Assembly (NCBI GenBank): GCA_958295465.1
Contig: OY282353.1
Coordinates: 2,781,001 to 2,845,000, forward strand
Direction: 5' to 3'
DNA: 64,000 bases
DNA from: an uncultured Gammaproteobacteria bacterium
GTDB taxonomy: Bacteria > Pseudomonadota > Gammaproteobacteria > HK1
Position numbers and translations under genes: made by a program. The notes under the pieces are model-generated. The model had not been told where the DNA came from and searched no databases. It saw only the letters and a program-made list of their open reading frames with translations. Shown one piece after another: positions 1-8,950 of the stretch; within the stretch, counting starts at the first letter, position 1, and the number at the start of each line of letters is the position of its first letter.

Positions 1-52
1 TGGCAATACGAATGCCCGCGGACACTGAAGCTCCACCCCACGGACCAACCCC

Positions 53-1063
53 GTGAACGCTAGGCCCGGCGATATCGGGGCGAGCGATCTCGATCGGGAG
101 GCCGATGCGGATCACGGCGCCGGCCCCGTCATTTTCCTGATGGGACCCACCGCGGCCGGCAAGACCGGGATTGCGGCGGCGCTCGCCGAGCGCGGTCCCT
201 ACGAGATCGTGAGTGTCGACTCCGCGCTGGTGTTCCGGCACCTGGACCTGGGCACGGGCAAGCCCGCCCGCGAGGTGCTGGCCCGAGCGCCGCATCGACT
301 CATCGACATCCGGGACCCGGACGAGCGCTACTCGGCGGCCGAGTTCCGCGACGACGCGATGGGCGCGATCGCGGACATCCGGGCTTCGGGCCGGGTGCCG
401 CTCCTCATCGGCGGCACGGGACTGTACTTTCGGGCGCTGGAGAAGGGTCTCGCGGTGCTGCCGCCGGCGAACCCCGCGGTGCGGGCCGGGATCGAGCGTG
501 AGGCGGCGCGCGCGGGGTGGCCGGCGATGCACGCGCGGCTTGCCGGCATCGATCCGGCGTCGGCGCGCCGTATCCATCCGAACGATCCGCAACGCATCCA
601 GCGGGCGCTGGAGGTGCATGCGCTCACCGGCCGGCCGATGTCGGCGCTGCTCGCCCGCGGGCGTCGCGGCGGCCTCGCCGGGCCGGTGTGCCGCATCGTA
701 ATCGAGCCGGCAGATCGAGAGACACTCCACCGGGACGTCGCAGCCCGGTTTCTGCGGATGCTCGACGCCGGCCTGGTCGGCGAGGTCGTCGAGTTGAAAC
801 GACGCTGGCATCTGACGGAACAGAGCGCCTCGATGCGCCTGGTCGGCTACCGGCAGGTGTGGGCGCACCTCGCGGGGCGATGCACGCGCGAGGAGATGAC
901 CGCGCAGGCGATTGCCGCGACGCGCCAGCTCGCGCGGCGCCAGCTCACGTGGCTGCGCTCGGATCGGGCCGCGGTCCGGGTCGATTGCCACGCGCCGGAC
1001 GCCGCGGCGCGCGTTGCCGCGTACGCCGAGTCGTTCGTCGAGTGCGCCGGAAGCCCTGCATGA
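53..1063 (+). CDS. miaA: tRNA dimethylallyltransferase MiaA
   Basis: Transfers the dimethylallyl group of DMAPP to N6 of A37 in tRNAs that read codons beginning with U; a cytoplasmic tRNA-modification enzyme. The 336-residue product has the P-loop GPTAAGKT at residues 31-38, followed by the SVDSALVFRHLDLGTGKP block that corresponds to the family's SxDS and substrate-loop motifs, and further on the GGTGLYFRAL motif. Length is normal for the family (about 300-330) with a short N-terminal extension. The start is a GTG at 53; no better start lies between it and the P-loop. It converges on ruvX, 37 bases away. Assignment rests on clear family motifs. Confidence 0.95.
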   Translation: MNARPGDIGASDLDREADADHGAGPVIFLMGPTAAGKTGIAAALAERGPYEIVSVDSALVFRHLDLGTGKPAREVLARAPHRLIDIRDPDERYSAAEFRDDAMGAIADIRASGRVPLLIGGTGLYFRALEKGLAVLPPANPAVRAGIEREAARAGWPAMHARLAGIDPASARRIHPNDPQRIQRALEVHALTGRPMSALLARGRRGGLAGPVCRIVIEPADRETLHRDVAARFLRMLDAGLVGEVVELKRRWHLTEQSASMRLVGYRQVWAHLAGRCTREEMTAQAIAATRQLARRQLTWLRSDRAAVRVDCHAPDAAARVAAYAESFVECAGSPA

Positions 1064-1100
1064 CAGGGCGGGCCGCGAGGCGCAGCGGCGTCGCGTCGAA

Positions 1101-1538
1101 TCAACCTCCGGCGAGCCCTTCGGATCGATCGCGCTCGGCGAACCATCCCTCCAGAATGATCTGCGCCGCGACCGGATCGGGGCCGTCGCGGCGCGATCCG
1201 CTCTCGATGAGGCGGGTCCAGGCTTCGCGGGTGGAGAGCCGCTCGTCGGCGAGGTGGACCGGCAGTCCCGAGCGTGCGTGCAGACGGTTCGCGAACCGGC
1301 GCGCCCGGACGGTGATCCCCTGGTCGGTGCCGTCCATGTTGAGCGGCAGCCCGACCACCAGAGCGTCGGGTTTCCAGGTGTCGATGAGCCGGTCGATGGC
1401 GTTCCAGTCCGGCTTCGTCCCCCGGGCCGGAACCGTCTCGAGCGGGGTCGCGGTGCGGGTCACGGTCTGTCCAATCGCGATCCCGATCCGCTTCTCGCCG
1501 AAATCGAATGCGATGAGGGTCTTCGTCCTGTCCGTCAT
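1101..1538 (-). CDS. ruvX: Putative pre-16S rRNA nuclease / Holliday junction resolvase-like RuvX (YqgF)
   Basis: Small RNase H-fold protein of the YqgF/RuvX family, implicated in 16S rRNA 5'-end maturation and originally predicted as a Holliday junction resolvase. The reading frame extends upstream to 1682, but the family's start is at the ATG at 1538, directly before residues 10-19 AFDFGEKRIG, the conserved first catalytic strand (DfGxkrIG). VGLPLNMDGT and the C-terminal DERLST motif are also present. From this start the product has 145 residues, typical for the family. It is convergent with miaA. Confidence 0.9.
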   Translation of the reverse strand: MTDRTKTLIAFDFGEKRIGIAIGQTVTRTATPLETVPARGTKPDWNAIDRLIDTWKPDALVVGLPLNMDGTDQGITVRARRFANRLHARSGLPVHLADERLSTREAWTRLIESGSRRDGPDPVAAQIILEGWFAERDRSEGLAGG

Positions 1539-1853
1539 GCCGGTTCGTGCCGAATTCGGACGGCCGGTCCACGCTGCCTGGACCTCGCGGGGTAGGGGCA
1601 CCCGGGATCGATGCGGGCGACCGCCGCCTTCATCGCATGGTAGCGCATCCCGTGGCGGGACTGGCGCAACGGCAGGAAACATCGAAGAATGGAGGCATCA
1701 GTCAACCCGAGGCGGAGCATCGGAGCGGCGAGACGCCGCCCGCTACACCGTCCGGTGGTCGATTCAGAGGGAGTGAGCGATGCGACCGGAAGGGAAGACC
1801 GCGGTCATCCGGGCGCCGGGCAGGGTCCGGGCCGGGGTTCGGGTAACGGCCGC
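1539..1853. other. Intergenic region between ruvX and the flavoprotein gene
   Basis: This 315-base stretch separates two divergent genes and must hold their promoters. Open frames run through it on both strands only because the composition is GC-rich. I see no RNA gene, repeat or convincing operator. Confidence 0.5.
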
Positions 1854-4274
1854 ATGAGAACCCATGCGCGAGTCGTCGTCATCGGCGGCGGCGTCACCGG
1901 TTGCAGCGTGCTTTACCACTTGGCGGGCGCGGGCTGGACCGACTGCCTGCTCATCGAACGCAGCGAGCTGACGTCGGGGTCGACCTGGCACGCGGCGGGC
2001 GGAACCGGCGCGCTCGCGGCGAACGCGACGATGACCTGGCTGCACAAGTACTCGTTCGAGCTCTATCCGAAGCTCGAAGCGGAGACCGGCCAGTCGTGCG
2101 GCTTCCATCACGTGGGCGGAGCGATGCTCGCACGCACCGGGCGGCGCATGGAGGAGCTCGAGCTGTTCCGCTCGAAGGCGCGCCGGGTGGGCTTCGCGCC
2201 GCGGTGGCTCGACGAGGCGGAAGCCAGGGCGCTCGTACCGATCCTCGATCCGTCCGGCGTGAAGGGCGTGCTGTACGACGCGGACCGCGGGCACGTCGAT
2301 CCGAGCGGCGTCACCCATGCGTTCGCGAAGGGCGCGCGTGATCGTGGCGCGGAGATCGTGCGCCACTGCCCGGTGCTGGAGACCAATCCGCGCCGCGACG
2401 GTGCCTGGGAGGTGGTGACGGAGCAGGGCACCGTCGTCGCCGAGCACGTGGTGAATGCGGCCGGGCTGTGGGCGCGCGAAGTGGGAGCGCTGGCAGGGAT
2501 CCGGCTGCCCCTGATGCCCGTCGAGCACCATTACCTCGTCACCGAACCGATTCCGGAGATCGAGGCGATGGAACGCGAGCTTCCGCTCATGAACGACGCC
2601 GACGCGGAGTTCTACATGCGCCAGGAAGGCCAGGGCCTGCTGCTCGGGGTGTACGAATCGCCCTGCACGCATTGGGCGGTGGAGGGGACCCCGCGGGATT
2701 TCGGCCACGAGCTGCTGCCCGACGACCTCGCGCGCATGGAGCACAACATGGCGCAGGCGGTGGAGAGCGTGCCGGTGCTCGGGCGGGCGGGGATCAGGCG
2801 GGTGGTCAACGGCCCGATGATCTTCTCCCCGGACCTCAACCCGCTGGTCGGGCCGTATCCGGGGCTGCGCAACTACTGGTGCGCGTGCGGAGTGATGACC
2901 GCGTTCAGCCAGGCCGCGGCGGTCGGGAAGGTGCTCACCGAGTGGATGACGAACGGCGACCCGGGCCTGGACTTCTTCATGTGGGACGTGACCCGGTACG
3001 GCGAGTGGGCCGGGCGCGCGTACACCATGGCGCGCACCGCGGACATGTACTCCACCCGCTTCCGGACCCATTACCCCTATGAGGAGCGGGAGGCGGGGCG
3101 CCCGGTGCGCACCACGCCGATCCATCCCCTGCTGAAGGAGGCGGGCGCGGTGTTCGGGGCGAGCTGGGGCTACGAGTATCCGCTGTGGTTCGCGCCGGCC
3201 GGCGGGGAAGCGCGAGACGAGTTGACCTTCCGGCGTCCGAACTGGTTCGGTCCGGTGGGGGAGGAGGCGCGGGCGGTGCGGGCGTCCCTGGGGCTGTTCG
3301 AGACCTCCATCTACGGCAAGTACTCGGTGCGCGGGCCGCGGGCGGGCGAGTGGCTGGACCGGATCATGGCCAACCGCATGCCGGCCGAGGACGGACGCAT
3401 CGTGCTGACGCCGATGCTGAACGAGGCCGGGCGCCTCATCGGGGACTTCAGCGTCGCCCGGCTCGGTCCGGAGGAATACTTCCTCGTCGGCGCCGGCAGC
3501 ACCGAGCGTTTCCACCTGCGGTGGTGGGAACGGTTCCTGCCGGCGCAAGGCGTCACCCTCGAATCCATGATGACCCGGCTCGCCGGCTTCGCGATCGCCG
3601 GACCGCAGGCCCGCGCCCTGCTCGAACGGCTCGCCGACCGCGACGTCTCGAACCGCGCGTTGCCCTTCTTCACCGGCGCCCGGATGCAGCTCGGCCCGGC
3701 TCCGGAGGTCATCGTGCTGCGGATCTCGTACTCCGGCGAGCTCGGCTACGAGCTGTACCTGCCTGCCGAGCACCAGATTCCGCTGCTGCTCGCGCTGCGC
3801 GAGGCGGGCGCCGATCTCGGGCTTCGCCACGCGGGGATGCGGGCCCTGGGCTCGTTGCGCCTGGAGAAGGGGTTCGCGGGATGGGGGCGGGAGCTGTCGC
3901 CGGACTACGACCCGTTCCAGGCCGGGCTCGGTCGGTTCGTCAAGCTCGACAAGAAGAAGTTCGTCGGGCGCGAAGCCGCGTTGCGGGCCGCCGGGCGCGA
4001 GCCGGAAGAACGTCTGGTGCTGTTCGAGATCGACGCCGCCGATGCCGATCCCTGGGGCGGGGAGCCGGTGCTGCGCGACGGCGAGTGCGTGGGCTACCTG
4101 ACGTCGGCCGGCTACGGCCACTGCGTCGGCAAGACCCTTGCGCTGGGATACGTCCGCGGCGACGCGGTCGCTTCCAACGCGGCGTATGATGTCGAGGTGA
4201 TCGGCAGCCCCCGGCCCGCGCGCCGGCTCGAACGCCCACCCGTCGATCCGGAAGGGAAGCGGATGCGGGGCTGA
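1854..4274 (+). CDS. FAD-dependent oxidoreductase with GcvT domain (dimethylglycine/sarcosine dehydrogenase-like)
   Basis: Probable oxidative N-demethylase of a small N-methylated amine such as dimethylglycine or sarcosine, passing the one-carbon unit to tetrahydrofolate. The N-terminus carries the dinucleotide-binding GGGVTG at residues 11-16 and a DAO fold with the TSGSTWHAAG motif, where the family attaches or contacts FAD. The C-terminal half is an aminomethyltransferase (GcvT) module with SYSGELGYELY and GMRALGSLRLEKG segments. The 806-residue length fits dimethylglycine/sarcosine dehydrogenases. The ATG at 1854 is chosen because upstream frame sequence is low-complexity and unlike the family. 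Exact substrate cannot be decided from sequence. Confidence 0.88.
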   Translation: MRTHARVVVIGGGVTGCSVLYHLAGAGWTDCLLIERSELTSGSTWHAAGGTGALAANATMTWLHKYSFELYPKLEAETGQSCGFHHVGGAMLARTGRRMEELELFRSKARRVGFAPRWLDEAEARALVPILDPSGVKGVLYDADRGHVDPSGVTHAFAKGARDRGAEIVRHCPVLETNPRRDGAWEVVTEQGTVVAEHVVNAAGLWAREVGALAGIRLPLMPVEHHYLVTEPIPEIEAMERELPLMNDADAEFYMRQEGQGLLLGVYESPCTHWAVEGTPRDFGHELLPDDLARMEHNMAQAVESVPVLGRAGIRRVVNGPMIFSPDLNPLVGPYPGLRNYWCACGVMTAFSQAAAVGKVLTEWMTNGDPGLDFFMWDVTRYGEWAGRAYTMARTADMYSTRFRTHYPYEEREAGRPVRTTPIHPLLKEAGAVFGASWGYEYPLWFAPAGGEARDELTFRRPNWFGPVGEEARAVRASLGLFETSIYGKYSVRGPRAGEWLDRIMANRMPAEDGRIVLTPMLNEAGRLIGDFSVARLGPEEYFLVGAGSTERFHLRWWERFLPAQGVTLESMMTRLAGFAIAGPQARALLERLADRDVSNRALPFFTGARMQLGPAPEVIVLRISYSGELGYELYLPAEHQIPLLLALREAGADLGLRHAGMRALGSLRLEKGFAGWGRELSPDYDPFQAGLGRFVKLDKKKFVGREAALRAAGREPEERLVLFEIDAADADPWGGEPVLRDGECVGYLTSAGYGHCVGKTLALGYVRGDAVASNAAYDVEVIGSPRPARRLERPPVDPEGKRMRG

Positions 4275-4633
4275 ACGGGAAGCCTTGGGCAGCAATCCTC
4301 ACCGCAAGGCGCCGGTTGCGTCCGGATCTTCCTGGCGGGCTGCTTCGTCGAATCCGGTATCGAGTCCCGCCGATGACCGCCGATGGCAGGCGTCGTTTCC
4401 GGACGCATGATCACCGGCGCCGGCGGACACCGGCTGCGTCAGGCGCGGGGTGTGCGGTTGCCGCCTGCACTCTCTGGCGGCCGGAGGGCAGACCCCGGAT
4501 CCGGGGCCAGCTTGTGAATTCGGGGCCGTGATGCGTACGGCCGCAATGGGTGCCGCCGCCCGGTGGCGCCTCGGGGCACGGCCGCGGTCCACGGCTGATC
4601 CGACCGCAGTACACCAACATCAGGAGGAATTCG
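4275..4633. other. Intergenic region upstream of the molybdenum hydroxylase operon
   Basis: About 360 bases without a convincing gene. Short frames on both strands have no family features. It presumably carries the promoter of the downstream two-gene operon; its last 12 bases contain the ribosome binding site listed separately. No riboswitch-like or repeated structure was recognised. Confidence 0.5.
4622..4627 (+). promoter_or_regulatory. Ribosome binding site AGGAGG deciding the start of the 2Fe-2S subunit
   Basis: A perfect AGGAGG lies six bases before the ATG at 4634. It selects this start over an in-frame upstream candidate at 4550, whose product would begin with 28 residues absent from the family. 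Confidence 0.85.
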
Positions 4634-5086
4634 ATGATTGCGATGAAGATCAACGGCATCAGTCGCCAGTTTCACGGCGACCCGAACATGCCACTGCTCT
4701 GGTACGTCCGCGACGAGCTCGGGCTCACCGGCTCCAAATTCGGCTGCGGCATGGCGCTGTGCGGCGCCTGCACGATGCACGTCGGCGGAGACGCGGTGCG
4801 GAGCTGCGTGACCCCGGTGTCGGTTGCCGACGGGAAGGAGGTGACCACCATCGAGGGGCTCGACCCGAACGGCAACCACCCCGTGCAGCGGGCGTGGCGC
4901 GCGCACAACGTGCCCCAGTGCGGCTACTGCCAGTCCGGGCAGATCATGTCGGCCGCGGCCCTGCTCGACCGGAACCCCGACCCGAGCGACGACGAGATCG
5001 TCTCCGGGATGGCCGGGAACATCTGCCGTTGCGGCACCTACCAACGAATCTTCGCCGCGGTCCGCACGGCCGCGCAGGAGGCGTGA
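4634..5086 (+). CDS. (2Fe-2S)-binding subunit of a molybdenum hydroxylase (isoquinoline 1-oxidoreductase alpha-like)
   Basis: Electron-transfer subunit carrying two [2Fe-2S] clusters. Cys38, Cys43, Cys46 and Cys58 form the plant-ferredoxin-type site ([10 protein letters not shown]); Cys96, Cys99, Cys131 and Cys133 form the second site (CGYCQSGQ and CRCGTY). The 150-residue length is typical of IorA-like small subunits. It is separated from the large subunit gene by one base, so the two are one operon. Family is clear; the substrate of the complex is not, since IorAB-like proteins also include aldehyde and other N-heterocycle hydroxylases. Confidence 0.9.
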   Translation: MIAMKINGISRQFHGDPNMPLLWYVRDELGLTGSKFGCGMALCGACTMHVGGDAVRSCVTPVSVADGKEVTTIEGLDPNGNHPVQRAWRAHNVPQCGYCQSGQIMSAAALLDRNPDPSDDEIVSGMAGNICRCGTYQRIFAAVRTAAQEA

Positions 5087-5087
5087 C

Positions 5088-7388
5088 ATGGCAGGCGTAC
5101 AGAACATCAGCCGGCGTGACTTCCTGAAGCACACCGGCGCCACCGGCGCCCTGGTCCTCGGCGCCCACGTCGTTCCAGGGTCGATGATCGCGGCGGTCCA
5201 GGCCCAGGCTCAGGCCACCGGCCAGTCGGTCCAGCCCAACCTGTTCGTCGCGATCTCGGACGACGGCGCGGTGACCATCACCTGCAGCCGTTCCGAGATG
5301 GGCCAGGGCGTGCGCACCGGAATCCCGATGATCCTGGCCGACGAGATGGAGGCGGACTGGCATCGGGTGGCGATCTGGCAGGCGCCGGGCGACGAGACGA
5401 AGTACGACCCGGCCGGCAAGGACGGCCAGAACACCGACGGCTCCCGCAGCACCCGCCACCACCTCGACGTCATGCGCGAGCTCGGGGCGGCCGGCCGCTA
5501 CGTGCTGGAGCAGGCGGCGGCGAAGAAGTGGGGCGTCGATGCGGGCGAGGTCTATGCGAAGCATCACCGGCTCTACCATACCGCCACCGGCCGATCCTTC
5601 GACTTCGGCGAGGTGGTGGACGCCGCCGCCGACGTCAAGGTGCCGGACGGCGACGGCGCGCCGAAGCTCAAGGACCCGTCGCAGTGGAAGTACATCGGCC
5701 GTGACATGCCGGTGGTCGACAACTACGACATGAGCACCGGGGGCGCCAACTTCGGCGCCGACGCCACCATCCCCGGCATGAAGATCGCGGTGGTGGCGCG
5801 TTCGCCGGTCTATCGCGGCAAGGTGAAGTCGTTCGACGCCACCGAGGCGCTCGAGGTCCAGGGCGTGGAGCAGGTGGTGGAGATCCCGGCCCTTCCCGAC
5901 GACGCCCCCGCGGAGTTCCACGCGCTGGGCGGCGTCGCGGTGGTCGGGACCAACACCTGGTCGGTGCTCGAAGGCCGCAAGAAGCTCCGGATCGAGTGGG
6001 ACGACGGCCCGAACACCGCCCACGACTCCGGCACCTACGACGACCGGCTCCGCGCCGCGGCCCGCGCCGGCGGCCACGTCATCCGCGACCGCGGCAACGT
6101 CGATGAAGCGTTCACGGCGGCCGACGAGGTGCTGGAGGCGGAGTACTTCGTTCCGTACTTCATCCATACCCCGATGGAGCCCCCCGCGGCCCTCGTCGAC
6201 GCCAACGTGAGGCCGGTCAGGATCATCACCTCCACCCAGTCGCCCAACGAAACCCGGCAGTACGTCGCGAAGGCGCTCGGGATCGAGAAGACCGACGTCG
6301 AATGCCAGGTGACGCTGCTCGGCGGCGGGTTCGGCCGCAAGTCCAAGCCCGACTTCGCCTGCGAAGCGGCCATCCTCTCGAAGATGGTCGGCGCTCCGGT
6401 GCGGGTGCAGTGGACCCGCGAGGACGAGATCCGCAACGGCTACTACCACGCCGCGAGCGCCCACGGGCTCAAGGCGGGGCTGGACGCCTCGGGCAAGGTC
6501 ACCGCATGGCACCACACCGGCGCCTGGCCGTCGCTCATCGCCCTGTGGGCGCCGGCGGCGAAGACCGGCCATGCCATCGAGTACGGGCTCGGCCTCATCG
6601 ACACCCCCTACAACGAGGTGCCGAACCTGCGCATCGAGAACGGCGAAGCCGACGCCATGATCCGGGTGGGCTGGTATCGCTCGGTCAACAACATCCAGCA
6701 CGCCTTCGCGATGAACTGCTTCGCGAACGAGCTGGCGGCGGCCGCGGGCCGCGATCCGGTCGAGTTCCTGCTGGAGCTGATCGGCGATGCGGAGGTCATG
6801 GACCTCACCGAGGACGGCGTCCTGGAGCACTGGAACTACGGCGACCCGGTCGAGGACTGGCCGATCATGCCCAAGCGCCTCTCGAACGTGCTCCGCACGG
6901 TTGCCGCGAAGTCGGGCTACGGCAAGACGCTCCCCAGGGGACACGGCCTCGGCCTGGCGGTGCACCGCTCCTTCCACAGCTACGTGGCCACCGCGGTACA
7001 CGTGGTCGTCCACGACGACGGGACGTTCCGCATCCCGCAGGTGGACACCGCCATCGACTGCGGCCGCTACGTGAACCCGGAAGGGGTGCGCAAGCAGATC
7101 GAGGGCGCGGCCATCTACGGCAACAGCGTCGCGCAGTTCGGCAAGATCACCACCAGCAAGGGCGCGGTGGTGCAGAGCAACTTCCACGACTACCCGATCA
7201 CGCGCATGAACAATGCGCCGCTCGACGTGCGGGTGCACATCGTGGAGGACTTCGTGCACCTGCGCCCGTGCGGCGTGGGAGAGCCCGGAGTGCCGCCGTA
7301 CGCACCGGCCCTGGTGAACGCGATCCACGACGCCACCGGCAAGCGGATCCGGACCCTGCCGATCGGCGACCAGCTCAAGTCCGCGTAG
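5088..7388 (+). CDS. Molybdopterin-binding large subunit of a xanthine dehydrogenase-family hydroxylase (isoquinoline 1-oxidoreductase beta-like)
   Basis: Catalytic subunit binding the molybdenum cofactor and partner of the preceding 2Fe-2S protein. The N-terminus has a twin-arginine signal, SRRDFLK at residues 8-14, followed by a hydrophobic stretch ending near AHVVPG, as in IorB-like proteins exported folded. Family blocks include CSRSEMGQGVRTG, LGGGFGRKSKPDF (the glycine-rich molybdopterin loop) and the C-terminal GVGEPGVPPYAPAL active-site loop with its glutamate. Length 766 is normal. No FAD subunit gene is adjacent, as expected for this two-subunit class, in which electrons probably pass to a cytochrome or the respiratory chain. 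Substrate unknown. Confidence 0.9.
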   Translation: MAGVQNISRRDFLKHTGATGALVLGAHVVPGSMIAAVQAQAQATGQSVQPNLFVAISDDGAVTITCSRSEMGQGVRTGIPMILADEMEADWHRVAIWQAPGDETKYDPAGKDGQNTDGSRSTRHHLDVMRELGAAGRYVLEQAAAKKWGVDAGEVYAKHHRLYHTATGRSFDFGEVVDAAADVKVPDGDGAPKLKDPSQWKYIGRDMPVVDNYDMSTGGANFGADATIPGMKIAVVARSPVYRGKVKSFDATEALEVQGVEQVVEIPALPDDAPAEFHALGGVAVVGTNTWSVLEGRKKLRIEWDDGPNTAHDSGTYDDRLRAAARAGGHVIRDRGNVDEAFTAADEVLEAEYFVPYFIHTPMEPPAALVDANVRPVRIITSTQSPNETRQYVAKALGIEKTDVECQVTLLGGGFGRKSKPDFACEAAILSKMVGAPVRVQWTREDEIRNGYYHAASAHGLKAGLDASGKVTAWHHTGAWPSLIALWAPAAKTGHAIEYGLGLIDTPYNEVPNLRIENGEADAMIRVGWYRSVNNIQHAFAMNCFANELAAAAGRDPVEFLLELIGDAEVMDLTEDGVLEHWNYGDPVEDWPIMPKRLSNVLRTVAAKSGYGKTLPRGHGLGLAVHRSFHSYVATAVHVVVHDDGTFRIPQVDTAIDCGRYVNPEGVRKQIEGAAIYGNSVAQFGKITTSKGAVVQSNFHDYPITRMNNAPLDVRVHIVEDFVHLRPCGVGEPGVPPYAPALVNAIHDATGKRIRTLPIGDQLKSA

Positions 7389-7505
7389 TGCATCCGAATG
7401 GTGGCGGGGGCCGCGCCGGCCCTCGTCACCCGCCGTTCCCCGGATCCCGGACCCGTGATGGGTCCATCGCCGCCCGGCAGCCGTGTCGGGCGTTTCGGCT
7501 CCCCC

Positions 7506-8690
7506 TCAGGTCCGGCCCCTCGATGGAGGGCCGTGAAGCCAGGCCGCGGCCACGATCAGCAGGAACATCGCGTAGGCGGTAATCAGTGCAACGGGCATTG
7601 CGCTGTCGCCGAACCGGTCCATGGCGGCGCCGCCGAGCGATGGCCAGATGAACCCGCCGATGCAGAACATGACACTGAGCATCGCGGATGCGGCGCTCAG
7701 ATCGGCGCCCTTGAACTGCCGGCCCAGGAGCACCAGAGACATCGTATAGAGCCCGCCGAGCGCGCCGCCGTAGAAGAACATGAACACCACGCTGATGGCG
7801 GTTTGAGGAAGCGCCCACGGGAGGGCGGCCGAGCCCGCGAGCAGTGCGGTCCCGATGACGGCGACGATCGCGTAATTGCTCACGCGGTCCGCCAGCCACC
7901 CGATCGGGTACTGCAACGCCATGCTGCCGACCGCGAGCACCGTGAGCAGCCGAATCGCGTCGACCTCGCCGACACCGAGTTCCACCGCGTAGATCGGGAG
8001 GAAGGCCAGCAGCAGCGCGTCGCCGGCCGCGAACACGAAGTACCCGAACATCGCCACCGGCGCGATCAGCACGTAGCGCGCGAGCGGCCCGGAGGCCTTG
8101 CCCCTGAGCTTCGGGGCCGAGCCGAGGGCGCTGGCGAGCACTGCCGCGGCGACCAGCAACAGGGCGATGGTGACCAGGAACGGTGCCCAGCCGCCGGTGC
8201 CGGTCATCGACAGGATCATCGGACCGAGCGCGAAGCCGGCGGAAACCACGATGCCGAAGATCGCGACGATGCGGCCCCGGTACGTTTCGGCTGCCGCATG
8301 GTTCACCCATGCCTCGCCGGCAATCCACAGGAAGCTTGCCGCCATCCCGAGCGCGAAGCGCAACGGGAACCAGAGCCACACGTCGGGGAAGGCGCGAAGC
8401 AGTGCGAGCAGCACCGCCTCCGCGAGTATCGACGCCAGCATCAGGGGGGCGGGGCCGCGGACCCGCAGCAGCCGCGAGGCGAGCGGTGCGACCGCGAAGA
8501 CCGCAATGAAGTAGGCGCCCGTGTTGAGCCCGATGAGGGTCTCGTCGACCCCCTGGTGGCTGAGCACCAGCGAGAGCAGGGGCATGGTGAGCCCGTGACT
8601 GAAGCTCGCGACCGCGAGCGCGACAGTGGCGACGACGAGCTGTCGCCGGCGCGGATCCGGCGTTGTCGCGGGGAGGGATTCGGATGTCAC
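7506..8690 (-). CDS. MFS transporter (YcaD-like)
   Basis: A 394-residue membrane protein with about twelve hydrophobic segments and major-facilitator loop motifs, for example the first-half GAYFIAVFAVAPLASRLLRVRG and the second-half IGWLADRVSN. Overall layout resembles the YcaD branch of bacterial MFS carriers. Substrate cannot be inferred, and neighbours give no clue because it converges on the molybdenum hydroxylase operon. Confidence 0.85.
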   Translation of the reverse strand: MTSESLPATTPDPRRRQLVVATVALAVASFSHGLTMPLLSLVLSHQGVDETLIGLNTGAYFIAVFAVAPLASRLLRVRGPAPLMLASILAEAVLLALLRAFPDVWLWFPLRFALGMAASFLWIAGEAWVNHAAAETYRGRIVAIFGIVVSAGFALGPMILSMTGTGGWAPFLVTIALLLVAAAVLASALGSAPKLRGKASGPLARYVLIAPVAMFGYFVFAAGDALLLAFLPIYAVELGVGEVDAIRLLTVLAVGSMALQYPIGWLADRVSNYAIVAVIGTALLAGSAALPWALPQTAISVVFMFFYGGALGGLYTMSLVLLGRQFKGADLSAASAMLSVMFCIGGFIWPSLGGAAMDRFGDSAMPVALITAYAMFLLIVAAAWLHGPPSRGRT

Positions 8691-8950
8691 GGCGACCGTG
8701 AATCAGGCGAGACGAGGGAGCGGATTATCGGCCTGCGCCGGGAGTGTGAGAAGCTGCCGCCGTCCTTCGTGATCCGGTGTCCGGCACCGTGGAGTGGGCG
8801 GCGATCGAGGGGCTGCTCATCGCCGCGGGCGCATGGATGATCGAAGGCCGAGGGTCACGGATGCGGTTCGAGAGGGATGGCGAAGTCGAAACGTTCCACC
8901 GCCCCCACCCCGCCAAGGCTCCTGCAGGGGCATCTCGAGAAGCAGATGCG

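Noticed and set aside
1764..7328. Very long antisense ORFs (843 and 794 codons) opposite the flavoprotein and molybdenum hydroxylase genes
   Set aside because: They mirror strongly supported genes, are low-complexity rich in Arg, His, Gly and Val, and show no family motifs; typical shadows of GC-rich coding DNA.
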